Assembly: GCA_015499985.1 (NCBI GenBank)
Contig: JAAAUF010000224.1
Span: 1-47,542 of the forward strand
Reading direction: 5' to 3'
Length of the DNA: 47,542 bases
DNA from: Haplosporangium gracile
Lineage: Eukaryota > Mortierellomycota > Mortierellomycetes > Mortierellales > Mortierellaceae
The notes below the pieces were generated by a model. That model had not been told where the DNA came from and did not search any database. It saw only the letters and a list, made by a program, of their open reading frames with translations. The position numbers and the translations under genes are program-made. Each line of letters begins with the position of its first letter. Within the stretch, counting starts at the first letter, position 1. Below are positions 1 to 9,435 of the stretch, piece after piece.

Positions 1-48
1 GCCCCGGCCCCGGCCCCGGCCCCGGCCCCGGCCCCGGCCCCGGCCGGG
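1..48. repeat. GC-only hexamer tandem repeat
   Basis: About seven and a half head-to-tail copies of GCCCCG with no interruption, at the very edge of the window, ending in GCCGGGG, which lets the end fold back on the repeat. It is in sharp contrast with the AT-rich surroundings. It may be a longer GC microsatellite cut by the window edge. No coding role is visible. Confidence 0.9.
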
Positions 49-109
49 GTAGACTATAGTTTTTAAGAAAACACTTATACTTAAAACTTTTTAAACCTCT
101 TTAACAGTG

Positions 110-125
110 GGGGGAGTTTGTTATA
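110..125 (-). terminator. C-rich 3' box after orf269
   Basis: On the minus strand, shortly after the stop of the membrane ORF, the sequence reads AACAAACTCCCCCC. The same AAAC(A)CNCCCCC box follows or overlaps the 3' ends of nad5, cob and nad6 and many endonuclease ORFs here. Its role as an RNA 3'-end or processing signal is inferred from position only. Confidence 0.45.
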
Positions 126-138
126 TTACTCTTTGTAA

Positions 139-948
139 TTAACTGGATTGGGTTAAGAAATTAAGTAAAAACAATAAAAATATTGTAGCACTTATTAGAT
201 TGAAATACCCTAAGATAGAGAACCCGTACACATAAAACTTGTATGTTTTTTCTAATACTAAAATAATTGTCTCAATAACTTTATATATTGAAGGATAATC
301 TTTTAAATATAATAAGATTCTAGAAGAATTTCTTATTATAATTGTTCGTATTAGAATAAAATTGAAACATTGAATACCAAAAATTAACATTAAGATACTA
401 ACTGATAATAAAGCCAAATCAGGATTATCTGATAATGGAGCTATATTATAAAAAGGGTTAAAAACAACTTCACCTACTTCTAATGGACAATCTACTGTAG
501 CAGATTGTATAGCATTATTAGTTGTTGTAGTATTTTGATTAACATCAACAGCTGGTTGTCCTATTGTTACATTGAAATAAGGACCTAGTCTTTGACCAAT
601 AATGTGTGTACCTAACCCAAATAAACCTCCTGTTACAATTAGTGAAAGGCCTAATGTCCCTTTTGCAAGGGCACTACCTGCGTATACCGTATTGAGATAT
701 GGTAGCATTCTAGCTCCAACGTAAGCACCATAAAGGGTTGCGCCAGAAAGACCTAGACTTCCAACTAACTTACCTAACTGTCTAGGAGTAGTTTGTACTG
801 TAATAGATGTATCCAAGATAGGGTTAAGTACTTCTGGATTATTTTCAACTTGATCTGCACAATAAGCTATATTACAGTTATAGAATAAAACTAACACACT
901 AACAAAAATAATGAACAAATAATAAAATAATTTTGAGCTTGCTAACAT
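139..948 (-). CDS. Unrecognised membrane protein, 269 aa
   Basis: An open frame from ATG to TAA with no family I recognise. The N-terminus (residues about 8-30) is a hydrophobic segment ending near an Ala-x-Cys-Ala stretch, which could be a signal-anchor. A Gly/Ala-rich hydrophobic region lies at residues 60-115. Two strong membrane segments lie near residues 180-205 and 240-265. The middle is polar with Asn/Thr runs. It has no endonuclease motif. Its upstream region (949-1062) is a copy of the leader that precedes several endonuclease ORFs, so it is either the native owner of that leader or another passenger. Codon use is AT-rich like the rest of the window. Expression is supported only by the long open frame and the shared leader and 3' box. 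Confidence 0.6.
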   Translation of the reverse strand: MLASSKLFYYLFIIFVSVLVLFYNCNIAYCADQVENNPEVLNPILDTSITVQTTPRQLGKLVGSLGLSGATLYGAYVGARMLPYLNTVYAGSALAKGTLGLSLIVTGGLFGLGTHIIGQRLGPYFNVTIGQPAVDVNQNTTTTNNAIQSATVDCPLEVGEVVFNPFYNIAPLSDNPDLALLSVSILMLIFGIQCFNFILIRTIIIRNSSRILLYLKDYPSIYKVIETIILVLEKTYKFYVYGFSILGYFNLISATIFLLFLLNFLTQSS

Positions 949-1062
949 TTACTTGATATAACGACCTGTCAATTAAGACATGTCTTGTATTAAACTATCT
1001 TTTAATCAATTCTTGTTATTTATACTTTTCCGATTATAAATCTTATAGACCGCTTATTTTTA
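949..1062 (-). promoter_or_regulatory. Leader L1, copy 1 (before orf269)
   Basis: This roughly 100-bp leader recurs before minus ORFs starting at 38578, 41638, 43463 and 44009 and plus ORFs starting at 29504 and 47299. Read in sense it has CGGAAAAGTATAAATAACAAG, then GATTAAAAGATAGTTTAATAC, then an imperfect hairpin (GACATGTC and GACAGGTC arms) just before the start codon. It is a candidate promoter/5'UTR unit. Function is inferred from its repeated placement. Confidence 0.7.
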
Positions 1063-1226
1063 ATTAGACAAAAAGTCTTATTTACACCCCCTACAATCAG
1101 CCCTATATTCTATAAATTGATTAACACCCGCTCTCAATAAAAATACGAGCAAAAATGTTTATTTATAAAATCTCGGGGAGGTGGAGTAAACAAAGTAAAT
1201 CTAAACACTTTTCATAAGTTAATTTT
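1063..1226. other. Spacer with degenerate hairpin plus C-box
   Basis: No gene is seen. On the plus strand near 1063-1090 there is AGAC-AAAAA-GTCT followed by ACACCCCCT, which resembles a worn copy of the nad6-type hairpin and C-box. A CTCGGGGAGGTGG GC patch lies near 1171. Confidence 0.4.
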
Positions 1227-1266
1227 TAGTTCTAGACGGCTAATTTGTAGTTCTAGACGGCTAATT
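1227..1266 (+). repeat. Two-copy 19-bp tandem repeat
   Basis: TAGTTCTAGACGGCTAATT occurs at 1227-1245 and 1248-1266, two bases apart. It lies just upstream of the tRNA-Met-like relic. Confidence 0.85.
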
Positions 1267-1274
1267 ATAACAAT

Positions 1275-1340
1275 AAGAAAATAGTTTAACCTTATCTGTT
1301 TATAACAAATATGATGGAGGCTTGACTCTTTCTTATCTTA
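1275..1340 (+). pseudogene. Degraded tRNA-Met copy
   Basis: This aligns along its length with trnM at 25776-25846 and shares the same downstream 80 bp. The acceptor arms AAGAAAA and TTATCTT pair with one mismatch. The T-stem is damaged and the anticodon loop has changed from CTCATAA to TTTATAA. A functional tRNA with a UAU-like loop cannot be excluded, but the weakened stems favour a relic. Confidence 0.65.
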
Positions 1341-1560
1341 ATAAAATTATAACCTTTATATTAGGACATAAATATATTATTTTATATTATGTAATATACA
1401 GAATTTGTATATTATTAAATTCCTTAGTTTTTTACTAAGTAAACTAAGGTATTTATTTAGTTAAATATTAAACTCAGAATAATTTTATATTATCTGAAGT
1501 GGCTAATAAATAGCCTTAAATTAATAACTAATTTTGCATATTATATCTTTACGTATGGAT
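1341..1560 (+). repeat. Copy of the trnM downstream spacer (leader L5)
   Basis: The first 75 or so bases are essentially identical to 25847-25921. The rest is a diverged match to 26070-26170, for example TATTTATTTAGTTAAATATTAAAC in both. Here it leads into a GIY-YIG ORF, while the other copy leads toward cob. This is one of five host-type leaders found in front of endonuclease ORFs. Confidence 0.8.
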
Positions 1561-1586
1561 TTTATTATTATTGTTAATAACATTCA

Positions 1587-2605
1587 ATGTATTTTTATAA
1601 TTTGACAATATACCAGAATCATCTGGTATACCTTATCATATATGATATGGAATATAAAATTATAATAAAAACAAAAATGAAATTTATATTTACTTATTGT
1701 TCAAATATATCCTTCACGGAAATAGAGGATTTTTCAGTTTTATTGTGTACTTTACCTGTAATAACTTACTCTAATCCGGAAACTGATAAATCAAAAATTA
1801 TAAATGATAATAAAGGTAAAAGTGGTATTTACCTGTGGACTCATAAGGAATCAGGAAAAATGTATATTGGTTCTGCCGTGGATCTCTCTAAACGATTTAC
1901 ATCTTATTTTTCTCCTTTATACTTAAAACGAGCGAATAATTATATTTGCAATGCTTTAATCCATCACACTCATTCAGCGTTTTCTTTAACTATTGTTGAG
2001 TTTATAGATATAAAAAATTTATCTTTAGATGAAGCTAAAATATTGATTATAGAACGTGAACAGCACTTTATAGATTCCTTTAAACCTAAATATAATATAC
2101 TTAAGGTTGTTCTCTGTTAGGTTACAAGCACTCAGAAGAGACTAAAGCTTTAGTTAGTAAAACTCATAAAGGTAAAATTGTTTCAGCCGAGACAATTGCT
2201 AAAATAAGTGAAGCTAAGTTAGGAGATAATCATCCATTATTCGGTAAAAGTCATTCTGACGAAACTAAAGCTAAGATTAGTCTCGCTAATAAAGGTATTT
2301 CTCGGAATAAAGGGATTCCTAAGTCTCCTGAAACTAAAGCTTTAATGAGTTTTGCTAATAAAGGAAAAACTCCACCTAATAAAGGATTATCACCTTCTGC
2401 AGTTACTCGAATGAAATTAAGTGCAAGTAAAGGGACTGCTATTTTTGTGTATGATTTAAATAATTTACTTGTTATTAGTTTTACTTCTGCTAAAGAAACT
2501 GCAAAACATTTTGGTAGCAATCATTCAACAATTTTAAAATATGCTAGCAGTGAGAAAATCTTTAAAGAAAAATGGCTTTTATCATTTCGGTTATCTGCTA
2601 AGTAA
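1587..2605 (+). pseudogene. GIY-YIG/NUMOD endonuclease, frameshifted
   Basis: The N-terminal part (1587-2120) carries the GIY-YIG fold: GIYLW, then MYIGSAVDLSKRF with the catalytic Arg, and the EREQHF catalytic Glu region. Where paralogues read KVAGSLLGYKH, about four bases are missing near 2109, so the frame ends at TAG 2118-2120. The rest stays open in another frame from about 2111 to 2605. It contains two or three NUMOD3-like SxETKxxxS repeats and a C-terminal NUMOD1-like helix-turn-helix module. The leader is the duplicated trnM spacer. A nad6-type hairpin and C-box follow. One short deletion is the only visible lesion. Confidence 0.85.
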
Positions 2606-2688
2606 TTGTATTCTCCTTATTTATTTTAAATTTATTTATTAATTAAGCAATAACAGGGGTATATGCTATTCTTAAATCCTATAATTAA

Positions 2689-2712
2689 GTTAGACAAAAG
2701 TCTAACACCCCC
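2689..2712 (+). terminator. Hairpin plus C-box, nad6-tail type
   Basis: GTTAGAC-AAAA-GTCTAAC forms a perfect 7-bp stem followed directly by ACCCCC. It matches the end of nad6 (12709-12735 on the other strand), where the stem is GTTAGAT/ATCTAAC, so the closing pair differs in both arms. It lies between a GIY-YIG relic and the 3' end of rnl, away from any nad6 gene. Confidence 0.6.
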
Positions 2713-2817
2713 TTGATTCAGGGTAAAAGAAGCTAGCTTCTTTAAACCCCCTGTCCCAATTACAAACTATTTGTGGGAATGCCTATTAATTAAATTTTAC
2801 CCTTCCGGGCGTTATTG

Positions 2818-5800
2818 ATAAGATAATTTTCAAGTTGTTAAATATTTAGTACTAGATGGCTTAAAATATTACTATTCTTACACCTCTTAGCTAACAAAAA
2901 AGTTAACTATCCCTATCTGTTAAGATAATTGGGTAGCCTATCAAAGCAATAGTCTATTACTAATTTTATTTCCTTTACATTCAAAGAATGTAAGGAAAAG
3001 AATAATTCATAGCTCTGTTTCCTACTTATATGCTTTCAGTAGTTATCATTTATGCACATAGCTTTCCAGCCATGCATTCATTTATTTTAATGTTATACAA
3101 CTGGTAAACCATAGGTGCACTTAATCTGGTCCTTGCGTACTAAGATAAACTGCTATTCTTATTCTAACTCCTACAGTAGATATAATCAATACTGATTCAC
3201 ATCGTATTAAACCCAACTCACGTACCTTTTTACTCGACGAACAGTCGAACCCTTGGGAGCAACTACAACCCCCAGGAAAAGATGAGTCGACATCGAGGTG
3301 CCGGACCACTGAGTCAATATGGACTCTCGTCAGTGACTAGCCTGTTATCCCTAGAGTAACTTTTATCAGTTGTGCGATAGCCATTCCATAATGAAACTAT
3401 CGGATCACTATGACCCGCTTACGCGTCTGTTCGACTTTTTTGTCTTACAGTTAAGCTTGTTTATACCATTACGCTTAATTAGGTTATCATAAACCCATTG
3501 GTTTCCATCCAATTTAAACAAACCTTTGTACTTCTCAGATACTATTTATGAGAATCCCGCCCCAGGTAAACTGCCAATTAATCATTTTCCCTTTGGGGTA
3601 CCTTTATAAACAATATTATTTATAAAATTTTCCAGGTCCCTCCCGGAGGGAGGGAAGAATATTCAATAAACTTTATATATTTCAACCTATAAGATCCTGA
3701 AAGTCAAAGACCTTTAGGACCTTTACCTAAAAGGTACAAGGAAGGGGCAATATAAAGATTGAATACTATCTTAGTTAATTTTATATTAAGTTAAGGGCTC
3801 TCAGTTTTGTTTAATCAACTACCTTATTGCTGTATCTTAATAAAAAATTAACAATAATTAACTACAGTAAAGCTTCATAGGGTCTTCGTGTCTAGCTGTA
3901 GGTAAACCGCATCATCACGGTTAGTTCAATTTCACTGAGTCTCTCCTGGAGACAGTTGAAGTATCGTTAAACCATTCATGCACGTCGGCAATTATCCGAC
4001 TAGGTATTTCGCTACCTTAGGACTGTCATAGTTACAGCCGCTATTGACCAATGTTTGATTTTTGATCGTTAAACCAAAAAATTTATACGTTTGGCATTGA
4101 GCAGGTATCACACTTTATACATCCATTATTATGTTGGCAAAGTGCTGTGTTTTTAGTAAACAGTCGTACCTCACATTTATGTGCCAGCCATCAAATTACA
4201 CCACTGCGTGGTATAATTCAATAGCCACTCTTTCTTTCGAAATTACAGAGTTATTTTGCCTAGTTCCTTCAGGAGAGTTCTCTCAACACCTTAGTATATT
4301 CTACCTGCCTACCAGTGTCGGTTTAGAGTACGGTATATTTTATATTATTTTTTCCTGTATAAATAAAAAGAATAAATCAATCCCTAGAGCTTTAAACTCC
4401 TTTGGACTCTTTAGAGCCTTAATTAATTTACTCTCTATTAAATATATTTATAATAAATTCCTCATCAATCAAAGCTTTCGCTTATATTCTTAGAGACCGT
4501 TTAACCCATAGCAATTTAATTTTTCTATGGAACCCTTAGGCATTCGGTGAAGCATATTTTAATGCTTTTGCGTTACTCATGTCAGCATAATCTCTACTAT
4601 TATGTCAAGGTAATTAAAAAATACCCTTCATTCCATTTATAGTATGTTCTGCTACCCAGCAAATTTTTATAACGGTTCACTAGGAACCACCTACACTGAT
4701 TATCAGAGAGGTATACTATTAATATTATTTTGCAGATAGAACATCGGTAAAATACTTTAGACCCGTTAAATTATTGGTGCATCATATATTAAAAAAGACC
4801 ATTGAGCATTTACGCTTTCTCTAAATGATTGCTGCCTCCAAGCCTACATAATGGATGTTTTCTATACGACACTACCTTATATTCACTTAGTATTTATTTA
4901 GGGACCTTAGTTACTATTCTGGGCTCTTCCCCATTCGACTATCGGCCTTAGCACCCATAGTCTGACCCTATATCTTGAATTTATAACCATTGGTTTGATT
5001 GCCTTCAGTGGATAGAATCATAATAATCCCCCCATTAAATATAAATTGCATTTTTAATGCAATCCCATTTGTCTTTGACAAATGGATTGCTAAAAGCAGA
5101 GCACTACTTGCTATAATTCAAATATAGATCCTACCTAAATAGGTTTCGCAGAATACCAGCTATCTCCAGGTAAGATTAGCCTTTCACTCCCTACCACAGC
5201 TCATCCAGTACTATTGCAACAGTAGTTGGTTCGGTCTTACACCTGGCCATGGTAAGATCACCTGGTTTCGGGTCTTATATATAGTACTTTCCTCATAAAT
5301 TACAAAAGGCCGGCCTAAACCAAGCCAAATAATATATGATCGCTTTCACTAAGTATTATTAAAATAATTCTATCCCAATTAAAAAAAAAATGGGTAGACT
5401 TTTAATTTTTTACTTGCACTACCTATAAACTCGCTGACCCATGATGCAAAAGGTACGTCGTCATACTATTTTATTTGTTTCATACTCCGACTGCTTATAA
5501 GATTATTGATTCAGGATCTATTTCACCAGTTATCTACTTGCTTTTCAACGTTTCCCTCACGGTACTATTCACTATCGCTCAATGATTCATATTTAGCCTT
5601 AGAGGATGGTTCCCCTAATTCAGACAGATTATCTTCCATCTTACTTTTTTTATTTAAATTATGCTTCATCCCTTTCGGAAATGTGTATCCCTCGGTTAAA
5701 GGGTGCATAATTATCTGTTATAATTATCCAAGGTTTCCCTTGGATGAACAGATTATAATTTAATTATTACGGGACTATCACCCTCTTTGGTATATTTCAC

Positions 5801-6145
5801 TTCCAGAAATTTCATTAATCCCAAAAGCATCTATTCGATACCAGGGAAGAAATTAATTATTCATAATTAAATTATATATTATAGCCAGCTTTATGCCGGC
5901 AGGCTTATCTGTTTTCGCTCACCACTACTAGCAGAATCTCAGTTGATTTTTTTTCCTCTTATTACTTAGATGTTTCAGTTCATAAGGTTGTTTATTTATT
6001 TAAAAATTTTTGGTTTCCCATAGGATAATCCTAGATTTAGCTAAGCTTGAAATTATTAGCTAGGATATTTGGTATTTATACCTCCTTTATAATCATTGGC
6101 TAGTCATCCTCAATTAATCTCTTTATTATCTTGAAAATTATTTTA
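2818..6145 (-). rRNA. rnl: Mitochondrial large-subunit ribosomal RNA
   Basis: The reverse strand carries hallmark 23S segments. CTGAAACATCTAAGTA lies near 5970 (5' domain). The GACTCGTCAGTG and CTAGGGATAACAGG peptidyl-transferase region lies near 3310-3355. The sarcin/ricin-side sequence TACGCAAGGACCAG lies near 3125-3140. AGCCATCTAGTACTAAATA lies near the 3' end. The ends are set by the terminal helix: ATAATTTTCAAG at the 5' end pairs perfectly with CTTGAAAATTAT at the 3' end, 12 bp. The length of about 3.3 kb and the unbroken peptidyl-transferase loop show no intron at the usual fungal sites. A small GC hairpin (CCTCCCGGAGGGAGGG, near 3640) sits in a variable region. Short ORFs inside it are shadows. 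Confidence 0.93.
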
Positions 6146-6460
6146 CATATCAATACTGTTATTTTTTTTTTACATTGTTTATTGACCTTTTCTTCTTTAT
6201 AGCTACTTATTACTAAATAGCCCTACTTATAATGAAGCTGAACCAAATAGTATCTTTCAGAATAGATAATAATCGGATTATGAACTGCATAGAGGGGCCC
6301 AGTGAAACAACATTTTAGAATATTAATTACTCCTCGGATTAACCTCGTAGAGGGGCCTCAGTTAAGCTTCCCGGAGGGAATCTCTCCGAGATGCAAAGTT
6401 TATTTTTAATAAATTTAGCTGGTACCTTCAATTCTAGCGGCCCCCCTCTTCTCCAAAGGA
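6146..6460. other. Spacer upstream of rnl with repeated GC motif
   Basis: No gene is seen. Two related stretches, one near 6271-6308 and one near 6331-6365, share CGGATTA then TAGAGGGGCC and CAGT, with GC-rich palindromes (GAGGGGCCC, CCCGGAGGGAATCTCTCCG). The rnl promoter should lie here, but I cannot name the site. Confidence 0.5.
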
Positions 6461-6571
6461 GCCAGTATTACGAAAACTGTTACTATGCTAGAATGGACAA
6501 TTACGTTCCCTCTTGTATTAATACATTTGATGGTCAATTACCTGAACAAATAGTTAACACACCCACCGCTG
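6461..6571 (+). pseudogene. cox1: Ectopic cox1 3'-end fragment
   Basis: In one frame the sequence reads ASITKTVTMLEWTITFP, and after a frame change SCINTFDGQLPEQ then VNTP. A second fragment at 9240-9360 on the other strand reads KAATTLEWTITSPPAFYAF then EGQLPVQ, and a third lies at 44590-44640. The Leu-Glu-Trp-(Ser/Thr)-Pro-Pro tail is typical of cytochrome oxidase subunit 1 C-termini. It is too short and too frameshifted to function. The 66-aa ORF across it is a by-product. Confidence 0.65.
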
Positions 6572-7022
6572 TTATACTCCCTCAAGAATAATTAACAGTA
6601 TTGACATGTAAAAAAAATTTGAATAGCCGTTTGGGAATTGTTAAGATAAGAGTTCGATTCCTCTTTTATAAAATATTATTAGAAAATTTTTCTCTAAAAG
6701 ACCGTTATGTTTATAAGTCACAGAACATTAAACAGTAATAGGTTTATGGAAAACCGCTGCCCTAAAAAGCAATTAATCCTTTTTCGATCAAAGGTTACTG
6801 TAATCAATTAATTCTGAATTGACTTGTAAAGGTTTTCTGTAAGCTCTAAAATCCCAGTCAGTAAAATTTTGGCTTGTCCACCCTTTACCTGGGATGATGT
6901 TATGATGTTAAGTAAGGTCTCTAGGGGTATTCCTTTAAATTACGATTTAAAAAATTAACCCTCCCAGGGTCTGCGTAGTAGTGGATCCCGGCTCCGGAGA
7001 TAAAGTTATAATAAAAAATTTT
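6572..7022. other. Spacer without a recognised gene
   Basis: I see no coding frame. A piece near 6640-6672 has a tRNA T-arm look (AAGAG, TTCGATTC, CTCTT), but no acceptor or anticodon arms can be closed around it. The stretch 6960-7010 has two GC patches, GGATCC and GGCTCCGGAG. Confidence 0.5.
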
Positions 7023-7907
7023 ATGCAAAATAATAACAATTCAATATACAATAACGGATCTTTAGTTATAGTTTATAATAATGCTGAAACTGATAAAAAA
7101 AAAATTCTATCTGATAATAAAGGTAAGACGGGGATATATCTATGGACTCATATTGAATCCGGAAAAAGATATGTTGGTTCTGCCTTTAATTTAGCTGACC
7201 GCTTAGGAAGATATTATTCTAAGAATTACATCGAAAATGCTAAAGAAAATAGTTATATCTATAATGCTATGCTCATTCATGGTTATTCTGCTTTTTCTTT
7301 AACTATTCTTGAATTTATCGATATTTCTAATTTATCATTAGAAGAATCAAAAAAATTGATTCTTGAGCGCGAACAAAAATATCTCGATATAATATTTTCG
7401 CTAGATGAACCTAATACATATAATATACTTAAGGTAGCTGGTTCTCTGTTAGGTTATAAACATTCAGAGCTAACTAAAGTTTTGATTAGTAAAATCCATA
7501 AAGGTAAAATTACTTCACTTGAGACTATAGCAAAAATAAGTATTGCTAATACAGGTAAATCTCATTCTACCGAAACCATAGCAAAATTAAGTGGTGTGAA
7601 TAACCATATGTATGGTAAAAAAGGTGCTTTGAGCCCCATGTTTGAGAAGTCAGGTGCTTTGAACCCCTTTTATGGCAGAACCCATTCCCCTGAAACTATA
7701 GCAAAATTAAGTGAAGCTAAAGGAGGAGGTACAATCTATGTTTATGATACTCAAGGCTCACTTTTTAAGACTTTTTGTTCAACAAGGACAGCTGCGGAAT
7801 TTTTTAGTTGTTCACATGTTACAATTGCTAAGTACGTGAAAAATAATAAATTATTTCAAGATAAGTGGAAATTATCTAAATCTGCTGCCCCACAAAACGG
7901 GGCTTAA
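7023..7907 (+). CDS. GIY-YIG/NUMOD homing endonuclease, intact
   Basis: A site-specific DNA endonuclease of the free-standing GIY-YIG type, expected to cut a specific mitochondrial sequence and promote spread of its own gene. From the ATG the GIYLW motif is at about residue 37, RYVGS at 49, the catalytic Arg at about 60 and the EREQ Glu at about 120. NUMOD3 repeats (HSTETIAKLS, MYGKKG, HSPETIAKLS) span roughly 165-235. A C-terminal NUMOD1-like module (IYVYD to DKWKLS) spans 240-290. A GTG at 6981 lies in frame upstream, but ATG 7023 is the better start because it gives the N-terminus seen in relatives. It lies between the cox1 fragment and trnN and is not in an intron. Confidence 0.88.
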   Translation: MQNNNNSIYNNGSLVIVYNNAETDKKKILSDNKGKTGIYLWTHIESGKRYVGSAFNLADRLGRYYSKNYIENAKENSYIYNAMLIHGYSAFSLTILEFIDISNLSLEESKKLILEREQKYLDIIFSLDEPNTYNILKVAGSLLGYKHSELTKVLISKIHKGKITSLETIAKISIANTGKSHSTETIAKLSGVNNHMYGKKGALSPMFEKSGALNPFYGRTHSPETIAKLSEAKGGGTIYVYDTQGSLFKTFCSTRTAAEFFSCSHVTIAKYVKNNKLFQDKWKLSKSAAPQNGA

Positions 7908-7930
7908 GGAATAGTTACTAATTTCTGGTC

Positions 7931-8004
7931 ATAATGGTAGGGGGCCCGGACGAGGAAAGAATATACCATTATAATAAAGACTCCCCCCCTCCTTGTCGGG
8001 CCCC
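7931..8004. repeat. Interleaved inverted repeats (GC element)
   Basis: Arms ATAATGGTA (7931-7939) and TACCATTAT (7964-7972) are perfect complements. GGGGCCCGGACGAGG (7941-7955) pairs with CCTTGTCGGGCCCC (7991-8004), apart from one bulge and a wobble. The two stems interleave, so they cannot both form as simple hairpins and would give a pseudoknot. It stands between a GIY-YIG ORF and trnN. Confidence 0.8.
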
Positions 8005-8100
8005 AATTAGATTAATATAAGACTTGAAGATGGTATTTGAATTTCTTTATTATCGAATATGTTATATTTTGGGTCTGTTTAATCTTAAAGATATATAATC

Positions 8101-8171
8101 GCTGTTATAGCTTAATGATAAAGCATGTTACTGTTAATAACACCATAGGGGTTTGATTCCTCTTAACGGCT
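8101..8171 (+). tRNA. trnN: tRNA-Asn (GUU)
   Basis: A complete cloverleaf. The acceptor GCTGTTA pairs with TAACGGC. The D-arm is AGCTTAATGATAAAGC. The anticodon stem TGTTA/TAACA carries loop CTGTTAA with anticodon GTT. The T-arm has GGGG, loop TTTGATT and CCTC. Confidence 0.93.
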
Positions 8172-8263
8172 TTTAAGAAATCGCCCGCCTGCTTAGGCCC
8201 GGGTTCAGCCAAAGGCTGATAACAAGCTACCTAACCACAAACAAAAAAGGTAGTCGTCAGAAC
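8172..8263. other. GC cluster after trnN
   Basis: CGCCCGCCTGCTTAGGCCCGGG and a small AGCC-AAAGGCT palindrome occur here, then AT-rich sequence. No gene is seen. Confidence 0.5.
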
Positions 8264-8377
8264 TCTAAACGATTTAAAGAATATTATACTAAAAGTCATT
8301 TAGAGCGTAATAAAACAATGTATATAAATAATGCTATTCTTCAACACGGTTATGATACATTTAGCCTAACATTCTGA
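8264..8377 (+). pseudogene. Internal fragment of a GIY-YIG endonuclease
   Basis: The frame reads SKRFKEYYTKSHLERN then MYINNAILQHGYDTFSLT and stops. This is the middle of the GIY-YIG domain, from just after the catalytic Arg to before the catalytic Glu. No start, GIY motif or NUMOD region is attached. It is a relic cut at both ends. Confidence 0.8.
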
Positions 8378-8427
8378 TTGAGGCCAATAAAATGAAGTTT
8401 TTGGGCTATTATTTTACCAACAATAAG

Positions 8428-8501
8428 GTCAGATTTATATTTTATTGGTAAATCTAATGATTGTAATCATTAAATTGTTGGTTCGAGTCCAGCATCTGAT
8501 A
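8428..8501 (+). tRNA. tRNA or tRNA relic, identity uncertain
   Basis: The acceptor GTCAGAT pairs with ATCTGAT. The T-arm GTTGG-TTCGAGT-CCAGC is good, and the D-loop holds GG. The anticodon arm is an unusual palindrome, TAATGAT-TGTA-ATCATTA, which gives a 6- or 8-base loop rather than 7, so UGU (Thr) is possible but not secure. It may be a decayed tRNA. Confidence 0.55.
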
Positions 8502-8753
8502 AATAAATATCTTGTAGACAAGCGAACTTAGTTCGTTTGACATCTTAGTAACGGTCATAGTTATGATTAGATATTTTATATGGACAAAATTAGGATTAAA
8601 GAGGAAATACATTATAATAAAATGGGTAGTAAACATCCTATGAGCTTAAAACTCAAAAAAACACTTGCAAATCATTGGGGTAGTTCCCCTTTTCATTTCT
8701 GTTCTAAAAAAGAACTTCATCATTATTCGGCTCTAGATAAAATAGCTATAAGT

Positions 8754-8849
8754 AGATTAAAACCTTTTTTTTCAACCATAGAAATTTTTATAGGTTCCTT
8801 ACATTTGACGGAAATACCTTTAATTATAAAAAAGGAATTAGAAGGTAAA
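8754..8849 (+). pseudogene. N-terminal fragment of a subfamily A GIY-YIG ORF
   Basis: The frame reads RLKPFFSTIEIFIGSLHLTE then KKELEG. This is the N-terminal segment of the ORFs at 10317 (-), 19793 (+), 36402 (+) and 46157 (-), ending just before the GIY motif. It meets a minus-strand GIY-YIG fragment head-on at about 8850. The surrounding 97-aa ORF is a by-product of the junction. Confidence 0.75.
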
Positions 8850-8851
8850 TA

Positions 8852-9239
8852 TTGGATATCTATATATTCATAAATTGTTAAAGAAAATGCTGAATAGCCA
8901 TGAGAAAGTAAAGCATTATAAATATAACTATTATTACTACGAGTTAAAAACCCTTTATTGTAATAATCTCTAAATCGTAAAGATAAATTCACTGCTGAAC
9001 CAATATAAATTTTACCAGACTCCTTATAAGTCCATTGGTAAATTCCTGTTTTGCCTTTATTATCTAACAGGATTTGTAATTTGTTTTCATCCGCATTAGA
9101 ATAAACCATTATAGGTACAAAAGTACAATATAAAACTGTATTTAACATAATTTTTTTATCGGAAAAACCTAAAGGGGTGGTCAGCCCAGAGGGCAGACCT
9201 GAACTAATCAAACTAAAATTCCCCTTAGGATAGGTTTGG
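8852..9239 (-). pseudogene. GIY-YIG fragment joined to a cox1 tail, truncated
   Basis: The minus strand reads from the C-run into PKGNFSLISSGLPSG, then VPIMVYSNADENK, GIYQW, KIYIGSAVNLSLRF and up to EYIDIQ. There it runs into the plus-strand fragment of another GIY-YIG ORF. The catalytic-Glu region and all NUMOD repeats are missing. Upstream it abuts the cox1 tail at 9240-9360 through the C-rich box. One C fewer in that run would put cox1 tail and endonuclease in one frame, as in the nad5 and cob fusions. Confidence 0.75.
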
Positions 9240-9360
9240 CTACGGGGGGGTGTTAACTGATTGTACAGGTAATTGACCTTCAAACGCATAGAACGCTGGA
9301 GGAGATGTGATAGTCCACTCTAACGTTGTAGCAGCTTTTGTTATACGGGCTCCTCTCGGA
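9240..9360 (-). pseudogene. cox1: Ectopic cox1 3'-end fragment
   Basis: The minus strand reads GARITKAATTLEWTITSPP then AFYAFEGQLPVQ, SVNTPP and a stop, the form expected for a COX1 C-terminus. It lies downstream of the GIY-YIG ORF ending at 9436 and directly upstream of another. No other cox1 sequence is in the window except similar tails at 6461 and 44590. Confidence 0.75.
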
Positions 9361-9435
9361 GTTAGTAAAAATTAGAACCGTCCATGATCATTTGTAAATA
9401 TTTAAATAAACAATATTAATTAATAATATGAAAAA

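Noticed and set aside
3121..5763. ORFs of 62-120 aa inside the rRNA region (3121-3309, 4131-4493, 5506-5763)
   Set aside because: They lie in conserved rnl sequence and have no protein-like composition or homology.
6391..6591. 66-aa plus-strand ORF
   Set aside because: Its reading frame runs through a frameshifted cox1 tail and a GC cluster. It is a by-product.
6617..6680. tRNA-like T-arm
   Set aside because: No acceptor, D or anticodon arm can be closed around it.
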